NCBI GenBank assembly: GCA_900769745.1
Contig: CAAGHX010000145.1
Span: 1 to 20,796 of the forward strand
From: an uncultured Alistipes sp.
GTDB taxonomy: Bacteria; Bacteroidota; Bacteroidia; Bacteroidales; Rikenellaceae
Direction of reading: 5' to 3'
DNA: 20,796 nt
Positions 7,338 to 14,280 of this stretch are shown piece after piece. The notes beneath the pieces were generated by a model. That model saw only the letters and a program-made list of their open reading frames with translations. It ran no database searches and was not told the origin of the DNA. Position 1 is the stretch's first letter. Every line of letters starts with the position of its first letter. A program made the position numbers and the translations under genes.

Positions 7338-7511
7338 AGAAATTGGACCTACTACAACCGAACAATCAAAATAGTTGAATTTACCACCTTTGATTAGGTT
7401 GGTTTTAGTGGGAGCATCAGATTAAATGATGCAACTGGAGTTGATCACTTCCCAAAACAAATCCCTCAATATTTATTCAGGCCGTGCACATCTTTAGCGG
7501 CCTTTTTTTTT
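7338..7511 (+). ncRNA. Candidate structured non-coding RNA, class unknown
   Basis: A probable independent transcript of about 175 nt ending in a terminator, upstream of the hemolysin III gene. The main arm has 19 pairs in three coaxial blocks: 7348-7354 with 7406-7412, 7355-7359 with 7397-7401, and 7364-7370 with 7389-7395, closed by an 18-base loop. A second hairpin pairs 7414-7419 with 7427-7432 (GCATCA/TGATGC) around a seven-base loop. A terminator hairpin (7479-7484 with 7498-7503) and nine T end it. A near-consensus -7 box (GATATTTG, 7324-7331, one mismatch) would start it near 7338. An alternative pairing, 7410-7413 with 7450-7453, excludes the base of the main arm. It could be a housekeeping RNA such as a Bacteroidales 6S-type RNA, a small regulator, or a leader; I see no known consensus. 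Confidence 0.55.
7479..7511 (+). terminator. Terminator of the candidate ncRNA
   Basis: AGGCCG (7479-7484) pairs with CGGCCT (7498-7503) around a 13-base loop, followed by nine T to 7511. No coding sequence precedes it on the plus strand, which is the main reason to suspect an RNA gene here. Confidence 0.75.
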
Positions 7512-7608
7512 GCCCATATGTGAAGGATGTGTTGGTGGGGGAGTTGGCCGTCAAGGTGCTATGTTTGGTCAAAATTCATCATGAATCTATTTTACCTCAG
7601 ATATTTCG

Positions 7609-7616
7609 TATATTTG
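7609..7616 (+). promoter_or_regulatory. -7 element for the hemolysin III gene
   Basis: TATATTTG matches TAnnTTTG exactly, 20 bp before the ATG at 7636, implying a very short leader. No TTTG is seen at the -33 position. Confidence 0.6.
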
Positions 7617-7635
7617 CGGCCTGAAATCTTAGATT

Positions 7636-8280
7636 ATGGCAAAAATATATATACCTACATTTGGCGAGGAGGTGGGAAATAGCATCTCGCACGGCGTGAT
7701 GAGTATCCTTATGTTGCTGGCTATGCCCTTTGCTGCGGTGAGGGTCTATGAGCATAGCGGCGGCGATGTGTTGATGACATTTGGTGTTAGCATCTTCTGC
7801 ATAAGCATCTTTTTGATGTTCCTCATCTCGACGCTCTACCACTCGATGTTGCACGACACGCGTCACAAGGAGGTGTTCCACATCTTGGACCATATCTTTA
7901 TCTATTTTGCTATTGCTGGTAGCTACACACCCGTTGCACTCTCGGTAATCGGAGGCTGGCAGGGTTGGCTCATCTTTATTTTGCAGTGGGTGATGGTGAT
8001 TTTCGGAATATTCTATAAGTCGCTTTCGCGTCGCTCGATTCCAGCCATCAGCCTTACCATATATTTGGTGATGGGTTGGACTGTGGTATTCTTCTTCCCG
8101 CTCTTTATGCGAAACGCTTCGTGGCAGTTTATCTCGCTCATAGCTCTGGGTGGTTTGTTCTACACCATTGGTGCAATATTCTATGCCAAGAAGGCCTTCC
8201 GCCATCACCACCTTGTGTGGCATCTGCTGATTAACCTGGCGGCAGCTTCGCACTTTGTGGCGATAGTATTCTTTATGTAA
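7636..8280 (+). CDS. Hemolysin III / PAQR-family membrane protein (YqfA-like)
   Basis: A 214-aa protein with about seven membrane segments, matching the bacterial hemolysin III branch of the PAQR superfamily. The zinc-site residues of the superfamily are present: STLYHSMLHD after segment 2, the ILDH aspartate at the start of segment 3, and the C-terminal HHHLVWHLL and ASHF histidines. Related proteins are linked to membrane homeostasis, and some enzymes of the superfamily are ceramidase-like hydrolases; the bacterial hemolysin name comes from one Bacillus cereus protein and does not establish lytic activity. It has its own -7 box and converges with the acyl-CoA synthetase at a shared terminator. 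Confidence 0.9.
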   Translation: MAKIYIPTFGEEVGNSISHGVMSILMLLAMPFAAVRVYEHSGGDVLMTFGVSIFCISIFLMFLISTLYHSMLHDTRHKEVFHILDHIFIYFAIAGSYTPVALSVIGGWQGWLIFILQWVMVIFGIFYKSLSRRSIPAISLTIYLVMGWTVVFFFPLFMRNASWQFISLIALGGLFYTIGAIFYAKKAFRHHHLVWHLLINLAAASHFVAIVFFM

Positions 8281-8300
8281 ACCCTGGGGTATGAAAATAA

Positions 8301-8336
8301 TAAGAGAGGTTGTTCTGCGTAGAACAACCTCTCTTA
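8301..8336. terminator. Bidirectional terminator between hemolysin III and acyl-CoA synthetase genes
   Basis: A perfect 16-pair stem (8301-8316 with 8321-8336) with a GCGT loop sits between two converging genes. T-rich sequence follows on both strands, so it can end both transcripts. Confidence 0.88.
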
Positions 8337-8375
8337 CTTTATATGTAACCCTTTGGGGATGTATCCCGTATGGGA

Positions 8376-10073
8376 TTACTCATTTGCTGTATTCTCAGGA
8401 GCTGGCTGAGCGCCCTCCTTGTGACGATTGTTGTAGAGGAAACGGCGAATCTTGCTTGTTGGAGTCTTGATAAACTCTGCCTCCTCCTCAATCACCTTGG
8501 TGATGCGTGAGAAACGGTTAACCTTAGAGTTTACATACTTCAGGATGTCGCTCTTGAGCTCCTCCTTGCGAGCATTCCACTCGTCGAGCTTCTGGTTAAA
8601 CTCGTCGCGGGTAATCTCCCACTTCTCTATAAGCTCGTTCTTAAGCTTCTCGAGAGCGTCGTTGTCGAAGTGAATGAGCGCCACGAGCTGGCCATCCTGC
8701 TCGGTAACGATCGACTCCGAAACGTATGCGTTAGTGTTGAGTACCGACTCAATCTCCTCGGGATAGATATTCTCACCGCTAGGGCCAAGAATCATATTCT
8801 TCAGACGACCCTTAATGAAGATGTAACCATCCTCGTCAATATAACCCAAATCGCCAGTGCGGAACCAACCATCCTCGGTGAAGACAGCAGCTGTAGCCTC
8901 AGGGTTCTTGTAGTAGCCCTGCATAACAGATGGACTGCTAACCACAATCTCGCCCTGCTTTGTCTCGGGATTTACATTGTCCAAACGAACGGTTACACCA
9001 TTCATCTGTGGACCTGTAGCACCGCGCTTAACGGCTGGCGAAATCTGACCTGCCACCAATGGGGCTGTCTCAGTAAGGCCATAACCGATAGCGTAAGGGA
9101 ACTTTGCATCGATAAGGAACTGCTCAACCTGCTCGTCGAGTTTAGCACCACCGATAAAGAGGCGAACACGGCCACCAAATGCCTTGTGAAGCTTCTTACC
9201 TGCAAGACGGTGCAGCAGACGACGACCAAGGGTGTTGTTGTAAACCGCACGCAATAGTGGTGTCGAAGTAAATTTGGCGTAAATCTGACTGCGGAACACC
9301 TTCTCGATAATCAGCGGAACGATAAAGAAGCAGGTTGGACGCACCTTGCGCAACGCTGGCAGAAGAATCGATGCTGTGGGTGGCTTCTCCAGATATGTGC
9401 TCGTTGCACCTGTCGCCAATACATAAATCATACCGAGCGAGCACTCGTATGTGTGCGAAAGTGGCAACACTGAAAGCATTGCATCGCCTGGTGCGATAGG
9501 GTAGAGGCCATAGAGCATGTTGATCTGCATAGCCAAGTTGTAGTGGGTGAGCATCACGCCCTTAGGCTGCGATGTGGTACCCGACGTATAGATGATGGCT
9601 GCCAAATCCTCTGGCTTTGGAATTTGCTTCGAGCCTCTCTCCTTGACTGTCTGTGAGATTATGCCTAAATTCTTTGTGCGAATAACAATATTGAGTGCCG
9701 CTACGCTCTCCTTCGAGAGCTTGGTAAAGAGCTTATCCGACACAAGAAGTGCTTTTGCCTCAGAATGTTTGATGAGTTTATCGAGCTCCTCGCCTGTGAA
9801 GTCAGGAAGAATGGGCACTGCCACCATACCTGCAGCGGTGATAGCGAAATAGCTGGCACCCCAGTTAGGCATGTTGCTGCTGAGGATAACCACCTTGTCG
9901 CCAGCACTCAGGCCAGCATCCAGCAGCATCTCCTGTATCTGCTCCACGCGCTTGCCAAATTCAGCATAGGTCACATCTTCGCTACCGAGCATAGAGAATG
10001 CAATCTTGTCCGAAAACTTCTCGATGCTGCTTTGCAGAAGCTCGTAAAGAGTGTTAAAGTTCAATGCTTTCAT
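8376..10073 (-). CDS. Long-chain fatty acid--CoA ligase (AMP-binding, ANL superfamily)
   Basis: A 565-aa enzyme that activates a fatty acid as acyl-AMP and passes it to CoA (or possibly to acyl-carrier protein). The ATP/phosphate loop YTSGTTSQPKG lies at 162-172. Further motifs are YGLTETAP (A5), WFRTGDLGYIDEDGY (A7), the hinge GPSGENIYPEEIES (A8) and the catalytic-lysine motif TPTSKIRRF (A10) near residue 540. All core motifs are intact. A 40-residue insert-like helix (LKNELIEKWEITRDEF onward) precedes the final part, as in Bacteroidales homologues. It stands alone, convergent with hemolysin III and divergent from queG, so its role in lipid uptake or recycling is inferred from family only. 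Confidence 0.92.
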   Translation of the reverse strand: MKALNFNTLYELLQSSIEKFSDKIAFSMLGSEDVTYAEFGKRVEQIQEMLLDAGLSAGDKVVILSSNMPNWGASYFAITAAGMVAVPILPDFTGEELDKLIKHSEAKALLVSDKLFTKLSKESVAALNIVIRTKNLGIISQTVKERGSKQIPKPEDLAAIIYTSGTTSQPKGVMLTHYNLAMQINMLYGLYPIAPGDAMLSVLPLSHTYECSLGMIYVLATGATSTYLEKPPTASILLPALRKVRPTCFFIVPLIIEKVFRSQIYAKFTSTPLLRAVYNNTLGRRLLHRLAGKKLHKAFGGRVRLFIGGAKLDEQVEQFLIDAKFPYAIGYGLTETAPLVAGQISPAVKRGATGPQMNGVTVRLDNVNPETKQGEIVVSSPSVMQGYYKNPEATAAVFTEDGWFRTGDLGYIDEDGYIFIKGRLKNMILGPSGENIYPEEIESVLNTNAYVSESIVTEQDGQLVALIHFDNDALEKLKNELIEKWEITRDEFNQKLDEWNARKEELKSDILKYVNSKVNRFSRITKVIEEEAEFIKTPTSKIRRFLYNNRHKEGAQPAPENTANE

Positions 10074-10191
10074 AAAAATATGTTTAAATTAAATAGCTTT
10101 TATCGTTTTGCGCACTTGTAAGATGCTATCGGACATAGCCATAAACGATAAAAATTTGGTGCAATTTAACAAAAAAATATTTAAAAATGGC

Positions 10192-10199
10192 TATTTTTG
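10192..10199 (+). promoter_or_regulatory. -7 element for queG
   Basis: TATTTTTG matches TAnnTTTG exactly. It predicts a transcript start near 10206, between an in-frame TTG at 10197 and the ATG at 10215, and so favours the ATG as the true start. The -33 box is not clear. Confidence 0.6.
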
Positions 10200-10214
10200 G
10201 GTCAAATTAACATT

Positions 10215-11117
10215 ATGATAAGATACGACGACATAAAATTTGTGGCCTCGAAGGTCGGTTTTGATTTGTGTGGAGTGGCCCGTCCGCGCCTCCTAGAACG
10301 CAACAAGGCTGCCTATGAGAGTTGGCTGGAGAAGGGTTACGACTCTACTCTCGAATATATGCGTCGCAATCTGGATAAGCGATTTGATGTTAGAAATTTG
10401 GTCGAGGGTGCACGAAGTGTGATTGTCTGTGCGGTGAGCTACAAGAGCGATATTAATGCCAGCTATGATAGTTCTACACCCAATAAAGTTGCCTCGTATG
10501 CCTGCTGTCGCGATTATCACAAGAGCATAAAGAAGATGTTGCAGCAGCTGCTCAAAGAGTTGCAGACCATCTATCCGCAGTTGCAAGGACGAGCCTTTGT
10601 CGATACGGCACCGCTACTTGAAAAGCAGATGGCCGTAGAGGCAGGATTGGGTTGGATTGGCCGCCAGTCGCTGCTTGTGACGCCACGTTACGGCACATAT
10701 GTTCACTTGGGAGAACTTGTTATAGACCAGGAAGTTGACAATTATAATAGCCCTGTCGAAGGGGTGGGTTGTGGCGAATGCCGCCGATGCCGCGAGGCGT
10801 GCCCTACGGGGGCGTTGGTCGATGATATGGTTGTCGATACATCGGCCTGCATATCGTGTCGTACCATAGAGGCTGAGTCGGAGCGCCAGGGCGATTTGCA
10901 CGGCTGGATATTTGGTTGCGAGGAGTGTCAGATGTGCTGCCCATATAATATGCGAGCCGAGGTGCATCGCAATCCCAATTTCGACCCACTATTCGACCCT
11001 ATGAAGATTAGCCGCGAGGAGTGGCTCTCGATGAGTGAGGAGGAATTCGCGGAACGATTCTTCGCTACACCACTCAAGCGAAGTGGCCTGGAAAGGATAA
11101 AGCGTTGTGTGAAATAG
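10215..11117 (+). CDS. queG: Epoxyqueuosine reductase QueG
   Basis: Catalyses the last step of queuosine synthesis, reducing epoxyqueuosine at position 34 of GUN-anticodon tRNAs, using cobalamin and two [4Fe-4S] clusters. In the 300-aa protein the first cluster motif is C186-x2-C189-x2-C192-x3-C196P, and the second is spread over CISC and GCEECQMCCPYN near residues 217-245. AGLGWIGRQSLLV is the conserved cobalamin-domain segment. The C-terminal HEAT-like domain of the 379-aa E. coli protein is missing, as in other Bacteroidota. I use the ATG at 10215 because the longer frame starts with a TTG inside the -7 box. It converges with the FKBP array. Confidence 0.94.
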   Translation: MIRYDDIKFVASKVGFDLCGVARPRLLERNKAAYESWLEKGYDSTLEYMRRNLDKRFDVRNLVEGARSVIVCAVSYKSDINASYDSSTPNKVASYACCRDYHKSIKKMLQQLLKELQTIYPQLQGRAFVDTAPLLEKQMAVEAGLGWIGRQSLLVTPRYGTYVHLGELVIDQEVDNYNSPVEGVGCGECRRCREACPTGALVDDMVVDTSACISCRTIEAESERQGDLHGWIFGCEECQMCCPYNMRAEVHRNPNFDPLFDPMKISREEWLSMSEEEFAERFFATPLKRSGLERIKRCVK

Positions 11118-11146
11118 GTCGATACATATATAATTATATAATATAG

Positions 11147-11188
11147 AAAAGCGGGAGCGATAACCCAAAAGGTTCGCCCCCGCTTTTT
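11147..11188. terminator. Bidirectional terminator between queG and the FKBP array
   Basis: The stem pairs GCGGG with CCCGC, GCGA with TCGC and ACC with GGT, with one A/C mismatch and a two-base bulge, around a short A-rich loop. Five T follow on the plus strand and a U-rich run on the minus strand, so it can serve both converging transcripts. Confidence 0.85.
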
Positions 11189-11205
11189 ATCTATTGTAGC
11201 AACGA

Positions 11206-12213
11206 TTACTTCTCCTCAGCTGCTGCCTCAGGAGTGATAATGTCGTGCAACTCAACCTTGAACTGCAAAGCCTCGTTAGGACCAATAGAGCCTGAACCAC
11301 CTGAACCGTAAGCCATATTTGCAGGAATCCAGAGTGTGATCTGACCACCCTTACCTACGAGCTGCATACCGATTGTCCAACCTGGGATAACCTGGTTAAG
11401 ACCGAACTCGATAGGCTCGCAACGCTTGTATGATGAGTCGAATACAACGCCATCGCGAGTGTTACCCTCATAGTCAACCTTAACGATGCTCTGAGCTGTT
11501 GGCTTGTTGTTAGCATCACCTTCGCGGTCGATGCGATAGAGCAAACCTGTCTCGTGCTTCTGAACGTTAGGCATCTTCTCAACCTCTGCCAACCAAGCTG
11601 TTGACTTCTCAGCGTTCTCAACTGGCCATGTTACTGAGAGGTAACGCTGCAAATACATGTTAGCCTTATCGAAATCATAGCGGCTGTCAATCTCGATACC
11701 ATCCTTCAAACCCTTGATGAACCAGTAAGACTGGAGTGGGAAAGGCATTGAACGGAGGTTGCTACCCATGTCGTGACCCAAAGCCCAAGAGATCTCCTTG
11801 CGCTCAGCCTCGTTCTCGAAGATGTCGATCTCGTTGAGGTCGATAGCCAACTCCATGCTCATAGTGTCATCACCCAACTTCTCCTTGTTGAGCTTTGTGA
11901 GGCGCTCAACGCGTGTCTGGCCGAAGAACTGCTGCATAGACTCAGTTGCCTTTGCTGTCTGCTCGTCATCCATAAGATCAACAGTGCTGAGCATAGCCTT
12001 CTCGCAAGCGTCAGCTGCAACCGACCAATCAACCTTAGCATCTGGAAGGTTCATCTTGAAGCCGAAGCTGTTTACATAACCCATGCAGTAAGAGAGTGAG
12101 TCCATCTGAGATCTCTTTCCCTTGCTGATACGACCTGTTCCTGCGTCGCTGCCGCAAGAAACCACTGCGACTGCACATACTACGGCAGCCAATGTGTAGA
12201 TTAACTTTTTCAT
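11206..12213 (-). CDS. FKBP-type peptidyl-prolyl isomerase, lipoprotein (array member 3, canonical active site)
   Basis: A 335-aa probable lipoprotein: signal peptide with lipobox VVSC, lipidated at C20. Two FKBP_N-like helical modules follow (about 35-80, DSLSYCMGYVNS; about 145-190, KEISWALGHDMGSNL), then an FKBP catalytic domain at about 235-325. The drug/substrate pocket residues of FKBP12 are retained: Y248, F258-D259, F in PIEFG, V-I before W279, and Y302. It should catalyse cis-trans isomerisation at proline in envelope proteins. It is the last gene of a three-gene tandem array, 44 bp from its closest paralogue, with a terminator after it. The C-terminal tail is short and acidic. Confidence 0.92.
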   Translation of the reverse strand: MKKLIYTLAAVVCAVAVVSCGSDAGTGRISKGKRSQMDSLSYCMGYVNSFGFKMNLPDAKVDWSVAADACEKAMLSTVDLMDDEQTAKATESMQQFFGQTRVERLTKLNKEKLGDDTMSMELAIDLNEIDIFENEAERKEISWALGHDMGSNLRSMPFPLQSYWFIKGLKDGIEIDSRYDFDKANMYLQRYLSVTWPVENAEKSTAWLAEVEKMPNVQKHETGLLYRIDREGDANNKPTAQSIVKVDYEGNTRDGVVFDSSYKRCEPIEFGLNQVIPGWTIGMQLVGKGGQITLWIPANMAYGSGGSGSIGPNEALQFKVELHDIITPEAAAEEK

Positions 12214-12257
12214 CTTTTCTGTTTTTATTTAATCAATTTTGTTGTTCGCTATATCGT

Positions 12258-13304
12258 TTACTTCTTATCCTTCTCTGCTGGAGTGTCCCACTCGATGCTC
12301 TGAACCTGAACATTAGGAGTCTCGACGTCGAGCAACTCGATGTTCATCTGCAAAGCCTCGTTAGGGCCCATAAATCGGTTGCCATCCTCGCCGAATGCCA
12401 ACTCAGCTGGCATCCAGATTGTGATCTTGCCACCTTTACCGATAAGCTGCATACCCTCGGCCCAGCCCTTAATCATACGCTCGAGCTTAACCTCGGCAGG
12501 GATGCCCTTGCGATATGTAGATGCAAATACTCGACCATCGTAGCAAAGACTCTCATAGTGAAGAGTAACTTTGCTGAAGATATTGGGCTTGTTCTGCTGG
12601 TCGCCCTCGTCGCTGATGCGATAGAGCAGGCCGCTCTTGGTAGATTTGACATTCAACTTCTTGCTTATCTCGCTGAGCCAGTTTGCTGATGCCTCGGCGT
12701 TCAACAATGGCCAAACCACCTCGTGATAGTGGTTCATATATGCCTGCATCTGTGGAGCCATTGCTAAGTTTGCAGGGTTGGTACCATCGAGCAGTCCCTG
12801 GATAAACCAATGCACCTGCAACTTGTATGGCATCAAACGGAAGTTGTAGCCCATATCGTAGCCGATAGCCCATGAGATCTTCTCGCGCTCCTCTGCAGAC
12901 TCGAAGATGTCGATTTTAGGCAACACTGTGCCCATATCTATGGTCTTGTTGGGGTCGTCACCCTGCAACTCTCTTCTAACCTGAGTAAGACGCTGAACAC
13001 GCACTGAGTCGAAGAATACAACGCTTGTGTTTGAAGCCTTTTCGTATATATCCTTGTCGTCCTTGGTGGTAGGTACAAGGAGTGCCTCCTTGCACGCCTC
13101 TGCTGCCAAGTTCCAGTCGAGCTTGACATCGGCCATACCGTTGCAGAACTGACCAGAGTTGATAAATCCCACGCAGTATGAGAGCGAGTCAATCTTAGAC
13201 TTGTCGCCCATTGTAACACGGCTCACGCCCTTTGTTGTATTGTCACAAGCAACCATAGCCGATGCACACAGGGCAACGATTGCTATGCAAATTAATCTTT
13301 TCAT
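12258..13304 (-). CDS. FKBP-type isomerase-like lipoprotein (array member 2, degenerate active site)
   Basis: A 348-aa probable lipoprotein (lipobox MVAC, C20), aligned over its whole length with the neighbour at 11206-12213: same two FKBP_N-like modules (DSLSYCVGFINS; KISWAIGYDMGYNF) and C-terminal FKBP fold at about 238-325. The active-site positions differ: the FD pair is F260-A261 and the conserved tyrosine is F304, while Y250 and W281 remain. Loss of the aspartate equivalent to FKBP12 D37 suggests weak or no isomerase activity, with a possible binding or chaperone role (inference). It is a product of tandem duplication: spacers after this gene and after the next upstream one share 14 of 15 bases. 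Confidence 0.9.
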   Translation of the reverse strand: MKRLICIAIVALCASAMVACDNTTKGVSRVTMGDKSKIDSLSYCVGFINSGQFCNGMADVKLDWNLAAEACKEALLVPTTKDDKDIYEKASNTSVVFFDSVRVQRLTQVRRELQGDDPNKTIDMGTVLPKIDIFESAEEREKISWAIGYDMGYNFRLMPYKLQVHWFIQGLLDGTNPANLAMAPQMQAYMNHYHEVVWPLLNAEASANWLSEISKKLNVKSTKSGLLYRISDEGDQQNKPNIFSKVTLHYESLCYDGRVFASTYRKGIPAEVKLERMIKGWAEGMQLIGKGGKITIWMPAELAFGEDGNRFMGPNEALQMNIELLDVETPNVQVQSIEWDTPAEKDKK

Positions 13305-13345
13305 TATCTGTTATTTTTGAAGTTAGTATTCCGTTTTGTTGGTCG

Positions 13346-14044
13346 CTACTTAATCACCTCTTTGAGCTCTACCTCGTAGCGCAGCATCTCGTTAGGGTTG
13401 ATGCCCTTCTTCTGGTCGCCAGCCGAGCCATAGGCCATCGACGATGGGAGCCACAAGGTAACCTTACCGCCCTCACCAACGAGTTTAACACCCTCTCTCA
13501 GGCCTGGGATGAGTTTTCTCAACGACTCACGAGTAACCTCGCTGCGGTCACTTGCAGGGTCAACCTCCTCGCCCGAAAGGCGTGTGACACGATAGCTGAT
13601 AACCACCGAGTCGCGGTCACGCGATGCGACCTTGCTCATATTTCCCAGCTCGGCAACCTTGTATGTTAGGCCGCTCTGAGAGCGAACAATATCCTTGTCG
13701 GCCTTTGCCAAATCGGTAAGGTACTGCTCCTCGTACTTCTTCACTCGCTCATACACATCGAAGTTCATGTAAGCCAAGAAGTATGTGCGGGCGTCGTCAA
13801 ACGAGATTATCTCGCGCTTGCCGAGTACGTCGTTCACGCCACGTGCAACGGCTGCGGGGTTGAGGGTAGAGTCGAGCTGCATAATGTTATATGCGATGTT
13901 CATACCCACGATATATGAGAGCGAATCTGTCTGATTGCTAATCTCGCCGCTTGCCGAGTATTGGTCGGCCTGGTTGCACGAGAACATTGCAACGAAGGCA
14001 AACATTCCAGCAACAAAGGTTGTTATTTGTAGTTTCGATAACAT
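13346..14044 (-). CDS. FKBP-type peptidyl-prolyl isomerase, short lipoprotein (array member 1)
   Basis: A 232-aa lipoprotein-like protein, with a signal peptide ending near C23 (AMFSC, a weaker lipobox than its neighbours). One FKBP_N-like module (TDSLSYIVGMNIAYN, about 35-110) precedes the FKBP domain at about 145-230. Y151, D162 and Y205 of the active site are kept, but the phenylalanine before D is V161 and the pocket tryptophan is L182. The longer frame begins with TTG at 14056; I prefer the ATG at 14044. It is the first gene of the array, with a 42-bp spacer before member 2. A -7 box on the minus strand at 14226-14219 implies a leader of about 165 nt. Confidence 0.88.
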   Translation of the reverse strand: MLSKLQITTFVAGMFAFVAMFSCNQADQYSASGEISNQTDSLSYIVGMNIAYNIMQLDSTLNPAAVARGVNDVLGKREIISFDDARTYFLAYMNFDVYERVKKYEEQYLTDLAKADKDIVRSQSGLTYKVAELGNMSKVASRDRDSVVISYRVTRLSGEEVDPASDRSEVTRESLRKLIPGLREGVKLVGEGGKVTLWLPSSMAYGSAGDQKKGINPNEMLRYEVELKEVIK

Positions 14045-14218
14045 AATCTTACCCAATTATTCATCATCAACAGTCGCACCAATACAGCACAAAACCCCAC
14101 ACACCCACATCATTGACACATAAAACGACATCGAAAACCCAGAAAATCCCATTCCCGAGACGTTTTAAGGCGGCTTGTGCGGGCGTATGTTCGCGTATAT
14201 TATGCGCGTTAGTCGGCA

Positions 14219-14226
14219 CAAAGATA
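14219..14226 (-). promoter_or_regulatory. -7 element for the FKBP array
   Basis: On the minus strand TATCTTTG (14226-14219) matches TAnnTTTG. It lies 21 bp from the divergent -7 box of pdxB, so the two promoters share sequence. The -33 box is not clear. Confidence 0.5.
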
Positions 14227-14246
14227 TAAAAAAATCAATTTTTATC

Positions 14247-14254
14247 TATATTTG
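14247..14254 (+). promoter_or_regulatory. -7 element for pdxB
   Basis: TATATTTG matches TAnnTTTG exactly, 26 bp before the pdxB ATG. No TTTG lies at the expected -33 distance. Confidence 0.6.
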
Positions 14255-14280
14255 CATAATAAAATCAAGTCAAAATAGAG

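Noticed and set aside
14057..14131. A 24-codon minus-strand ORF in the leader of the FKBP array, ending just before the first gene
   Set aside because: It is hydrophobic and short, with no ribosome-binding sequence or recognisable regulatory pattern; an ORF of this size is expected by chance.
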